Source of the DNA: Pseudomonadota bacterium | GTDB lineage: Bacteria > Bdellovibrionota_B > Oligoflexia > Oligoflexales > JAPPIL01 | Assembly (NCBI GenBank): GCA_028877195.1 | Contig: JAPPIL010000231.1 | Location: forward strand, 1 to 12,007 | Direction of reading: 5' to 3' | DNA length: 12,007 bases | In this document: in pieces, positions 1 through 7,224 of the stretch | How positions within the stretch are numbered: position 1 is the first letter of the stretch | Layout: the number at the start of each line of letters is the position of its first letter | The notes under the pieces: model-generated | What the model was told of the DNA's origin: nothing | The model's database searches: none | Seen by the model: the letters and a program-made list of their open reading frames with translations, nothing else | Program-made: the position numbers and the translations under genes

Positions 1-3000
1 GATACGGTGTTCACCGCCACGCAATTAACACAAACACCCAACGTCATCGCTTTAGCTGGTGCTGTCTTTGACATCGGCGAGGACAAGATATTCAAAGCAT
101 TTGCGGGCAAGGATATGAGCATTCCGCTACTGCATCGGATGCAGGACGCTAGCGGTGAGGAGACTTTAGCGAGCATCAGTGCTAATGGTTTGAACAACTT
201 GCAACGCCGCTACTTCAATGCCTACTGCCATGAGCTGCGCAGAAATTTCAAACTCGTCGGTCGCATGGATTACGAGCTTGATTTAGAGTATCGCTCGCCA
301 AATATCGGTGATGGCGAAGATTTGAGCCATAAGTCCACTTCATCACGGATGATGCTCCAGTCCGCACAACAGATCAATAAAATGCTTGATCATGAAAACC
401 TCGGCTTCCTCTCCGAACAGCGCGGGCTGGTGCCGACCCTACAGACGACTACTTTGCTACCCAGTTACTACGAGCCTTGGGAGCAGATCGCCAACAACAT
501 GCCGAAACTCTATCAATCCCTGTATTTACGGGCTGAATTAGATGAGATGCCGATACTTACTGCGAACAAGAGCAAGCTTGAAGACCGCTATCTACTGCGT
601 GCTTGCTCGCTATTAAGCATGCTTGCTCATGCTTATCACAACGCTCGCATCTACCCACCACCTGATGGTATCCCCGATTCGATCACCCAACCGTGGCAGC
701 AGGTGCAACAGCGCTTGCAGCGCACGCAAGGAGTGTTAAGTTATATTGATTTGATCGTCTATAACTGGAAGTTTGCCGATGAAGAGTCTGAAAACTTTGA
801 CATCAGCAACCTGCAACTTCTGTTTCCAACCGTCAACAATCAATCCGAGCGCATCTTCTATCTCACACAACTGGAAATCCTCGCTCGCTGCGCACCGATC
901 GTTACCAGCATCGTCAAGGCACAAGAAGCGATCGTGCAAAACGCTTTGCCAACCCTAAAGCAATGCCTTGGCCATATAATCAAACGCATTCAATATATCA
1001 GGCAGAAATCACTGCTGAACATCGACCCTAACGTATTTAGCAAAACTTATGTCAACCCTGTCGTCTGGGCAAAGACCGTCGCACCGTTTGCTGTCCCTTT
1101 TCGGGAAGGTGTGCTGGGGCCTAGTGGCACGTCATCACCGATCTTCAATGTCATTGACGCGTTCTTGGAGCGTCCGCAACACAAGTCGTTTCTCGGCAAA
1201 GAGATTTATCGCCTGCGCAGCACCTATCCGATTTTTTGGCAAAACTTTATTCAAGCAGTGGAACAGGTATCACTGCGTGAGTATATGAAGAAAGCCAATG
1301 ACCCTACCCTAACAGCCCTCGTCAACCACCTGCTTGAAGAGTATGCAGGCAAGGATGGATTTTTGGGCAGTCATCGGATGAAAGTTTACGGCTTTCTTGA
1401 AATCGCGTTCAAGGTTGGCAGAGACGTTACGATCGGCGGCTTCTCTGGCAAGGTGATGGACAAAGAGCATGTCCATGTTGACAAGCAACTAGAAAAATCT
1501 AGAGAAGAACGCTTCCGCGCCCAAGCAAGAAACTTTCACTTTGCCTACATCAAGCATATCGGTCATACACACAGCGGCGGCGACACCTTAACCAAGCATG
1601 TGGTGTTTGATGTCGCGGGACTTGGCATCCGCTATTATCCTGGCTATCGCTGCAAGATATTACCAGAGCAGGAGCATGAGCTGATTGTCAAAACTATCGC
1701 TGCCCTCGGTGCAAACGAAAATATGCAGGTAGAATTGAGTGCAGCTTGGCAAGCGGCTGTCACTCTGCGGTTTGGATACGGCAAAGCCAAATCTTTGAGC
1801 CTGTATAATTTTTTGCGCTTTGCCAGTATACGCACCCTATCCAAACAAGTAGCAGCACACCTGTTGAAATTTTACCCGTCGCCTGCCCTTCGCCAAGCGA
1901 TCGCTAGCGACCATGCATTAGAGGTGCACGAAGCATTTGATATTTTGCGGCGCGAGGGCGCAGACCTGAACAAGATGCTGAATACGCAACCCACTGACCC
2001 TGCCTATATCGCACGTGCGTTGCCACCCGAAGATTTTAGGATTTACACCATCTCATCGTCGATGCAGCCGTTTGGCAATCAAGATAGCGCCGATGAACTG
2101 CATTTGACTGTCGGGGTGCTCAATTATGAACGTCAAGGACAAAAACGCTACGGCACTGCTTCTGGTTTTCTTGCCCGCAGTGTCGGTCGTCAAGAGCCAG
2201 TAACGATACGCATTGAAAGCCCGCCACACTTTAATCTACCTAACGATCCGCAATGTCCGATGCTGATGATCGCAGGTGGCACGGGAGTTGGAGTATTTCG
2301 TGCCTTCATCGCCGAGCGCTTAACATCTAAGCAACCATGCGGAGAGATGGTGCTCATCTTTTTTACGCAGTCGCGTGAATACTTTTATTATCAAGAAGAT
2401 TTTTCACATGCGGTGGCTTCGGGCAAACTTAAACTTTATGTGCAATTCTCTAGGGAAGACCTAGCGCTTGACCTGTCGCAAGGGATTAAGGACGGTTTCA
2501 AATATCAGCAAAGTAGCGCTAAACGTGCCGATAAGTTTTTTCAAGAACCAGCCAACGCTGAACTAATCTGGCAGTTTATGCAAAAGGAACAAAAGCGCAT
2601 CTATATCTGCGGTCGCACTAGTTTTGCCAAAGCTGTGCAGGATGCGATGCTCCAAACCGTTGAACAGCATGCCACTGGCTCACCGCAGAAGCGCAAGCAA
2701 TTTGCCGTGCAAACATTGGGACGGATGTATGCTGAACGCTCGCTAATGCAGGAGACTTTCACTAACATCACCGCCCAGCCGCAAGACAAGCCAATCAAAT
2801 TGTCGCAGGTCGCAAAAAAGAACCAAGATGAATTATGGTTGATCATCGATGAACATGTCTATGATGTTACGGATTTTCAGCACCTTCATCCTGGTGGGCA
2901 TACAATTCTCTGTAGCTATGCGGGGATGGATGCCAGCATCGGCTATAACCGCGCCCATGACCGTCCTGATGTTGATGTTATGCGCGACATCTATCGGATT

Positions 3001-3660
3001 GGAAGGCTTGACCTGCCTGATTTTGCTGGCGATGAACAACTACAGGTTATCTTCAAGGCTTGGCAAGAACAGCTCAACGAGGTGGTTGAGATGCAAAACA
3101 GCTTGGCCGTTGATCTGTCGTTCAAAGATTTCAACGTTATCGCCACTTTTGATGCACGGCAACAGTCGCTGTATAAAGTTGAAAAAATACTCAATACGCA
3201 TAATCTCTTTCAAACGAGTTATCTTGTCAGCCTTGCTGAAACAATTATTCCTGAATTATTTGCTGCGACTGGCAGTTTAGTAGGCAATAATAGTGGTAGC
3301 GATAGTGTTAATTACTTGCTGCAAGACCCAAAGGACAACATCGACAGTGTTGCTATTCTACAAGAAGCAATGGATGAGCTGGTGGTGCGCGTGGAGGATC
3401 GCAAGCTCAAACAACGCATAGCTGACACTTTATCGGACATCTGTCGAGTGGACATGGATGTTCTCGCCAAAGTTAAGGACAATATCATCGTAGGGGTGGA
3501 GTTGTTTGAGGAGCATAACAGCTCGGTGTCTTCACAACATCAGCGTTTGATGCAACTTTTATTTTCAACGGCGATGCTGTTGAATCAATACTGGGATAAG
3601 GTTGCCAACTGTTTTCAAACGCATGGCTGGTCGCAAGATCGCTATGAGCAACGACGATGA
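1..3660 (+). CDS. Multidomain heme/flavin oxidoreductase: b5/MAPR-like + IDO-like heme dioxygenase + FAD/NADPH reductase + cytochrome b5 (5'-partial)
   Basis: Residues are numbered from the GTG at 7. The frame is open to the window edge and no ribosome binding site is visible, so the true start is probably upstream. Residues 1-87 resemble a MAPR/cytochrome-b5-like domain (FTxxxL, VIALAGAVFD, FAGKDMS, FKLVGRM). Residues about 115-485 follow the order of IDO landmarks: LSYIDLIVYNW (244-254), GPSGTSSPIF (371-380) and a candidate proximal heme ligand His456. Residues 505-918 form an FAD/NADPH module like P450 reductase: RIYTIS (678-683, FAD), GTASGFLA (716-723), GGTGVGVFRAF (757-767), YICGR (866-870) and terminal aromatic Phe918. 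There is no flavodoxin domain. Residues 925-1003 are cytochrome b5, with HPGG (His961) and likely second ligand His984. Residues 1008-1217 are helical and unrecognised. The inferred electron path is NADPH to FAD to b5 heme to dioxygenase heme. The substrate is unknown and may not be tryptophan. The reductase and b5 calls are firm; the IDO-like call rests on alignment by eye. Confidence 0.85.
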   Translation, partial: DTVFTATQLTQTPNVIALAGAVFDIGEDKIFKAFAGKDMSIPLLHRMQDASGEETLASISANGLNNLQRRYFNAYCHELRRNFKLVGRMDYELDLEYRSPNIGDGEDLSHKSTSSRMMLQSAQQINKMLDHENLGFLSEQRGLVPTLQTTTLLPSYYEPWEQIANNMPKLYQSLYLRAELDEMPILTANKSKLEDRYLLRACSLLSMLAHAYHNARIYPPPDGIPDSITQPWQQVQQRLQRTQGVLSYIDLIVYNWKFADEESENFDISNLQLLFPTVNNQSERIFYLTQLEILARCAPIVTSIVKAQEAIVQNALPTLKQCLGHIIKRIQYIRQKSLLNIDPNVFSKTYVNPVVWAKTVAPFAVPFREGVLGPSGTSSPIFNVIDAFLERPQHKSFLGKEIYRLRSTYPIFWQNFIQAVEQVSLREYMKKANDPTLTALVNHLLEEYAGKDGFLGSHRMKVYGFLEIAFKVGRDVTIGGFSGKVMDKEHVHVDKQLEKSREERFRAQARNFHFAYIKHIGHTHSGGDTLTKHVVFDVAGLGIRYYPGYRCKILPEQEHELIVKTIAALGANENMQVELSAAWQAAVTLRFGYGKAKSLSLYNFLRFASIRTLSKQVAAHLLKFYPSPALRQAIASDHALEVHEAFDILRREGADLNKMLNTQPTDPAYIARALPPEDFRIYTISSSMQPFGNQDSADELHLTVGVLNYERQGQKRYGTASGFLARSVGRQEPVTIRIESPPHFNLPNDPQCPMLMIAGGTGVGVFRAFIAERLTSKQPCGEMVLIFFTQSREYFYYQEDFSHAVASGKLKLYVQFSREDLALDLSQGIKDGFKYQQSSAKRADKFFQEPANAELIWQFMQKEQKRIYICGRTSFAKAVQDAMLQTVEQHATGSPQKRKQFAVQTLGRMYAERSLMQETFTNITAQPQDKPIKLSQVAKKNQDELWLIIDEHVYDVTDFQHLHPGGHTILCSYAGMDASIGYNRAHDRPDVDVMRDIYRIGRLDLPDFAGDEQLQVIFKAWQEQLNEVVEMQNSLAVDLSFKDFNVIATFDARQQSLYKVEKILNTHNLFQTSYLVSLAETIIPELFAATGSLVGNNSGSDSVNYLLQDPKDNIDSVAILQEAMDELVVRVEDRKLKQRIADTLSDICRVDMDVLAKVKDNIIVGVELFEEHNSSVSSQHQRLMQLLFSTAMLLNQYWDKVANCFQTHGWSQDRYEQRR

Positions 3661-4793
3661 GTGAGAATGCGAACATCAATGACTGGTTGCTTGCTGGTTC
3701 ATTGGAATTAGACAGCGCCGAGAAGATCGTTCTCAATTTAACCGACATCTTGTGCCAACAGGTGCAGATAAATCGCTTAAGTTTTGACATTCACACAGCA
3801 CATTCCGAGATTTATGTGAAAAACATAATTTGGAAGCGCGACAAGGGTGTTGAATCTGAATTCATTGAGCATCAGCGCGTTACTTCGCCGATTTACAAGA
3901 ACAGCCCGATTGCTGCGATCTATGGTGGTAGTCCGACGATTAGATTGCCGTTGCTCAACGCTAGCGAATACCAATACCCTGACCTGCAGAAAGAGTTATG
4001 TCGGCAAGGCAACACTGATTATATTATCTTTCCAATGGACTATACACGTGGTGGCAGGTCGTATGTATCTTACACTACCGATCAAGAGGGTGGCTTTAGC
4101 ACTACCGACATTAAGGTTTTGGAGAGCATGTGTGCCCCTTTGTCGCGGCGGTTAGAGATTGAGTTCTGCCATTACTCCACCCGCTCGCTGTTGGATACGT
4201 ATCTTGGCAAATCGGCGGCAGCACAAGTAACCTCTGGCAACTTCAAGCGTGTCGGTAGCGGTGAGTTGATCAATGCGGTTATCTGGCAATGTGATTTGCG
4301 TGGGTTTACGGATATGTCAATGAATAGTGAAGCGGAGGAATTGATTATCGAATTGGATAAATTTTTTGAGTCTATCGCTGATAGTATCTCCAAATACGAG
4401 GGCGATATAATCAAATTTATCGGCGACTCGATCATCGTTATCTTCACTAACGAAGAGGCGGAGGTGGCTTGCCGCAATGCGCTGCAAGCATCAAACGAAA
4501 TCCTGGCGAAATTCACTGATGGCAGCAGGCAAATCGCGATCGTCATCCATTACGGCAGTGTTATCTTCGGCAATGTCGGTAGTCGCGATCGGATGGATTT
4601 TACGATTATCGGCAAAGATGTCAACTTTACCAGTCGGCTTGAAGGTGTCTGCAAACAATTGAACCTGAATATGGTTTTGAGTGAGAACTTCATCCAAGTC
4701 TCACGCGATAAAAACTTTGCACCGCTTGGTAAATACAACCTCAAAGGCTTCCCCAACCCCGAAGCCTTATACACTCTGGATAAGAAGGTATAG
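3657..4793 (+). CDS. Class III adenylate cyclase with N-terminal GAF-like region
   Basis: This 378-residue protein is predicted to make cAMP from ATP in the cytoplasm, as no membrane segment or signal peptide is seen. The C-terminal catalytic domain (about 200-375) has the full class III set: metal-binding Asp213 (CDLRGFT) and Asp257 (FIGDS), adenine-selecting Lys253 and Asp314 (DFTIIG), and transition-state Asn323 and Arg327 (VNFTSRLE). The Lys/Asp pair points to ATP rather than GTP. Residues about 20-170 are mixed alpha/beta and end in a helix before the cyclase core. They look like a GAF-type sensor, but no ligand-binding residues can be named. The start codon overlaps the stop of the upstream oxidoreductase as ATGA. 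No strong ribosome binding site is present, so translation is probably coupled and the two proteins are likely made together. The simplest reading is that the cyclase reports the redox, heme or substrate state of its partner; that link is inference. Confidence 0.93.
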   Translation: MSENANINDWLLAGSLELDSAEKIVLNLTDILCQQVQINRLSFDIHTAHSEIYVKNIIWKRDKGVESEFIEHQRVTSPIYKNSPIAAIYGGSPTIRLPLLNASEYQYPDLQKELCRQGNTDYIIFPMDYTRGGRSYVSYTTDQEGGFSTTDIKVLESMCAPLSRRLEIEFCHYSTRSLLDTYLGKSAAAQVTSGNFKRVGSGELINAVIWQCDLRGFTDMSMNSEAEELIIELDKFFESIADSISKYEGDIIKFIGDSIIVIFTNEEAEVACRNALQASNEILAKFTDGSRQIAIVIHYGSVIFGNVGSRDRMDFTIIGKDVNFTSRLEGVCKQLNLNMVLSENFIQVSRDKNFAPLGKYNLKGFPNPEALYTLDKKV

Positions 4794-4797
4794 TCTA

Positions 4798-4869
4798 TTG
4801 CGGGCAGCAACAGCACTAAACACTTATCTTTGTCAGCAGTCGGCGCAGTTTACCCACCACTATTGTTAA
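4798..4869 (+). pseudogene. Possible orphaned N-terminal fragment of the serine hydrolase
   Basis: A 23-codon reading frame starts at TTG 4798, with AAGG about 9 nt upstream and the cyclase stop only 4 nt before it. It ends at TAA 4867-4869, directly before the palindromic element. It lies in the same frame as the serine hydrolase downstream. Its content (ALNTYLCQQ, then QFTHHYC) resembles the amphipathic first helix and first strand that open serine hydrolases of this type. It could equally be chance coding; the short length prevents a firm call. Confidence 0.3.
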
Positions 4870-4964
4870 GCAGGTGTATTAGGGGAGGGTACCCCCCCTA
4901 ATACACCCGCTGAACAACGACTAGTTTGTTTTCGGGAGGAGGCTTCCTCCCTCAATACACCTGC
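4870..4964. repeat. Compact palindromic repeat element (nested inverted and direct repeats)
   Basis: Three related units are packed together. The 11-mer GCAGGTGTATT at 4870-4880 is perfectly inverted as AATACACCTGC at 4954-4964, so the ends can pair. The left end also forms a 13-bp stem with an internal copy (4873-4885 with 4895-4907) around a GGGTACCC core. A second hairpin, GGGAGGA/TCCTCCC, lies at 4934-4940 and 4945-4951. The segments from 4900 and from 4954 are imperfect direct repeats 54 bp apart. In the serine hydrolase frame both read NTPAE and there is no stop between 4870 and 4986. The structure fits a REP/MITE-like or Rickettsia-palindromic-element-like unit. No transposase is nearby, and neither stem is followed by a T-run, so it is not a clear terminator. 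Confidence 0.7.
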
Positions 4965-4986
4965 CGAACCACCGTCCAGCGGCGGT

Positions 4987-5865
4987 GTGTTTGACTTGGC
5001 GAGCTTGACCAAGCCGTTGGTAACGCTACCATTGCTCGCTGCTGAACATTTAGCTGGTAAAATCACTTATCATACGCAACTAAAGGATTGGTTGCCGAGC
5101 AGCACGGGTTTGCCCCGCAGTCTGCTGTCTTATTGCGTTGCTGATTTGATTTGCCACCGCACGCAACTTCCAGCTTGGCGCAACTTCTGGTTATCGGTGC
5201 TGCCAGATAACGTTTTAAGCAGGGATGACATCAATCAACGTTGGCAACACTTTGCTGATGATAAAGCCGCGGCTGGCTACAGTGATTTGAACTATATCCT
5301 GCTCGGTCTCTGTCTGATGGAAACAAAACAGCAAAGCCTTGATGAACAGTTAAAAACCTTTCTGCGCACTGGTGGCTATCACGCTACTAAACATTTTGGC
5401 TTCCATCCTCCGCCGCACACTGCGATTCCGACAGGTTATTGCCGCATTCGTCAACGTTTACTTTGTGGTGAGGTGCATGATGAGAACTGTGCAGCATTCG
5501 GCGGAGTCAGTGGGCATGCAGGTTTGTTTGCCAGTGGCGATGACTTAGTCTCTTACTTGTATTGGCTGTTGCGTTCACCAGTGGGCATGCACTTGCTGGA
5601 AAAAAATATCGCCCTCCAACAACATAGCAGCCAGGACTGGTTGTTCGGCTTGCGGCGCGGCAACTGTAAAAGCGCCCAGCCCTTCGCTAATGGCACAGCC
5701 ATAGGTCATCTTGGTTTCACAGGCTGTGCGTTTTGGCTTGAACCGAACAGCGGTGCGTATGCTGTGTTCTTAACCAACCGCACGATATCAGGACGGTTGA
5801 ACCCTGACTTCTACCGTGTCCGTCGTCAAGTCTTTAGTCTGCTGTGGGAAATACTGCAAACCTAG
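4987..5865 (+). CDS. Serine hydrolase, class C beta-lactamase/penicillin-binding-protein-like, N-terminally truncated
   Basis: The 292-residue frame carries the motifs of the beta-lactamase-related serine hydrolase family: SLTK with nucleophile Ser6 and Lys9, YSD at 98-100 (the YxN equivalent), HDENCAAFGGVSGHAGLF at 164-181, and HLGFTG at 241-246 in place of KTG. Members act as esterases, peptidases or cell-wall enzymes; the substrate cannot be read from sequence. The nucleophile is normally about 50-70 residues into such proteins, but here it is residue 6. GTG 4987 has no ribosome binding site and is the only usual start in the frame after TAA 4867. The missing N-terminus coincides with the palindromic element just upstream. 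The protein is therefore probably a broken gene, or is made from an unrecognised start reading through the element. The catalytic body itself is intact and undecayed, so the damage looks recent. Confidence 0.8.
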   Translation: MFDLASLTKPLVTLPLLAAEHLAGKITYHTQLKDWLPSSTGLPRSLLSYCVADLICHRTQLPAWRNFWLSVLPDNVLSRDDINQRWQHFADDKAAAGYSDLNYILLGLCLMETKQQSLDEQLKTFLRTGGYHATKHFGFHPPPHTAIPTGYCRIRQRLLCGEVHDENCAAFGGVSGHAGLFASGDDLVSYLYWLLRSPVGMHLLEKNIALQQHSSQDWLFGLRRGNCKSAQPFANGTAIGHLGFTGCAFWLEPNSGAYAVFLTNRTISGRLNPDFYRVRRQVFSLLWEILQT

Positions 5866-5899
5866 TGCCTACTGTGGTTGCCTTACAGCCAAGCCAGTT

Positions 5900-5938
5900 A
5901 CACCGACTACTTCTACAAACTATAGAAATAGTCGGTGT
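5900..5938. terminator. Inverted repeat between convergent genes, possible bidirectional terminator
   Basis: ACACCGACTA (5900-5909) pairs with TAGTCGGTGT (5929-5938), and after one mismatch TTCTA (5911-5915) pairs with TAGAA (5923-5927), leaving a 7-nt loop. It lies 35 nt past the serine hydrolase stop and includes the last codons and stop of the convergent lipoprotein gene. Position suits a shared terminator, but neither strand shows a T-run after the stem, so intrinsic termination is uncertain. Confidence 0.45.
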
Positions 5939-6923
5939 CAAAATGAGAGGTTATGTAGGGCGACAAGTGTGGAGCAAGGGGAAAAAGATGGCAACTATTG
6001 TGAGACTCACCTGTCGCATGGTCAAGGTAGCGTGCTCGCAAGATAACGGTGTTGAGCAGGGTTAGATGAGTTGGTAGCAGGTTCTTTGGGATTTCAACTA
6101 TTGCATTGTTGATCGGTAGTGCTTTCATGGAGTTGATAAAGCACAGGTCGCGGCGTTTGAATTCAGCGACATTCACTAGCCCACTGATAACGACCATCTG
6201 TAGATCATGGTATGTATAGTCTTTACACACGAGTTGTCCTGCGACCGAGCGTGCTTGTTCACGACAATGAAAAGCTATTTGTAAGCGGTTAGTGGGGACA
6301 AAGGCGGGCGACCAAATATATTGTGGGCGTTGTAACTCTGACACCAGCAAAAAACTTGTCATCTGTAAGCCAACATTATCGGAGATAACAGTAGCACCAC
6401 TGCCGCTGTGTGCTGCGGTGTCGCCGTTGCCAACCTTTATAACCCGAAACATGAAGCGATTATCTTCGTCTTGGTTTGATATTGCAGCTGGAATTTGACG
6501 CTCAATGCGCAAGTGAAGGGTGTAACTTGTGTTCTGTTCATTGATCAACACCACAGTATCACCTGCTTGCCAAGAAGATTCATACTGGTCATCCTGAATA
6601 TAGGTTGCACCGTCAACATTGATGCGTTCCACTTCAATATGACAGTTCTTGCCAGCTGCTGGCAGCGCCAGCGTCCGTTGCTGTAATTCTTCGTAACGCA
6701 CGCGTATGCTAGGCTTTTTACAGGCGAGTGTCAGATCAATATCACCGATGCTATACTTGTCTGTTAGATAGTCTACAAACCCTAAGCCTTCAAACTTCTC
6801 TTCACGGTCATCAGGTTTAGGTGGGGAACGATCGCATGCGGATAAACCGCAGAAAATACCAATTATTACAAATGCATGCGCTAACAAATTTACCCTTGTC
6901 TTGGTTGATAGTTTTCCAATCAT
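5913..6923 (-). CDS. Predicted lipoprotein of unknown function
   Basis: The 336-residue protein begins with a charged n-region (MIGKLSTKTR), a hydrophobic stretch and a lipobox LSAC, giving lipidated Cys30. Residue +2 is Asp, which in enterobacteria retains lipoproteins in the inner membrane; whether that rule holds here is unknown. The mature part starts with a short Pro/Asp-rich linker (DRSPPKPDDR), followed by about 290 residues that look beta-rich with several Cys. No family is recognised. The ATG at 6923 is chosen because a GAGG sequence lies 6 nt upstream and it places the lipobox normally. The frame runs open a further 75 codons upstream to 7148, but those codons lack a good start and would bury the signal peptide. 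It is divergent from the exported kinase-like gene and convergent with the serine hydrolase. Confidence 0.75.
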   Translation of the reverse strand: MIGKLSTKTRVNLLAHAFVIIGIFCGLSACDRSPPKPDDREEKFEGLGFVDYLTDKYSIGDIDLTLACKKPSIRVRYEELQQRTLALPAAGKNCHIEVERINVDGATYIQDDQYESSWQAGDTVVLINEQNTSYTLHLRIERQIPAAISNQDEDNRFMFRVIKVGNGDTAAHSGSGATVISDNVGLQMTSFLLVSELQRPQYIWSPAFVPTNRLQIAFHCREQARSVAGQLVCKDYTYHDLQMVVISGLVNVAEFKRRDLCFINSMKALPINNAIVEIPKNLLPTHLTLLNTVILRARYLDHATGESHNSCHLFPLAPHLSPYITSHFDTDYFYSL

Positions 6924-6929
6924 CTTAAG

Positions 6930-6933
6930 CCTC
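6930..6933 (-). promoter_or_regulatory. Ribosome binding site deciding the lipoprotein start
   Basis: GAGG on the minus strand lies six nt before the ATG at 6923. It favours this start over upstream in-frame ATG codons and gives a normal lipoprotein signal peptide. Confidence 0.7.
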
Positions 6934-7214
6934 GTTGCAAAAAAAACACTGCCCACACAAATATCAATACCCAACATTACCACAACCATCCTCAACATCA
7001 CTATTTTTTTTATTAGAATCTTATGTATAGGGCAATTCTTGTTGAAATTCAGGATATTACGCTCATGAATATTAAAAACCCATTTTCTCACTGCCTTCAA
7101 CCCACTTGAAAGTGCATCCGTCGTTACTGGCTTGTTCATATCATGCACTGTAGGAGCAAAACACTTGTAAAAAAATACCAGCTCTTATACACGTCCTGCG
7201 AAGACAAGAATAAG

Positions 7215-7219
7215 GGAGG
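7215..7219 (+). promoter_or_regulatory. Ribosome binding site deciding the GTG start of the exported protein
   Basis: GGAGG within AAGGGAGGG lies five nt before GTG 7225. It is among the best Shine-Dalgarno matches in the window and fixes a non-ATG start that also gives a complete signal peptide. Confidence 0.8.
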
Positions 7220-7224
7220 GTAGC

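Larger units (their letters stand above)
6924..7224. promoter_or_regulatory. Divergent intergenic region between lipoprotein and exported protein genes
   Basis: These 301 bp are AT-richer than the neighbours, with an A8 run (6939-6946) and a T8 run (7004-7011). They must hold promoters for both divergent genes. A weak candidate for the + strand is TTGTAA (7165-7170) with TATACA (7186-7191), but the 15-nt spacer is short. No minus-strand promoter, operator, riboswitch or small RNA can be called with confidence. The Shine-Dalgarno sequences at both borders are clear: GGAGG at 7215-7219 for the + gene and CCTC at 6930-6933 (GAGG on the minus strand) for the lipoprotein. Confidence 0.4.

Noticed and set aside
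2849..3280. 143-codon + strand frame inside the oxidoreductase gene
   Set aside because: It overlaps the well-conserved cytochrome b5 coding region in another frame and resembles no protein; it is a shadow frame.
4866..5066. Minus-strand 66-codon frame across the palindromic element
   Set aside because: It reads AGVL and NTPA peptides only because the DNA is palindromic; it has no ribosome binding site and runs antisense to the serine hydrolase.
6924..7148. In-frame 75-codon extension of the lipoprotein with its own hydrophobic stretch
   Set aside because: The ATG at 6923 has GAGG at ideal spacing and yields a textbook lipobox signal peptide. The extension would bury it inside the protein, and its composition looks like AT-rich intergenic DNA.
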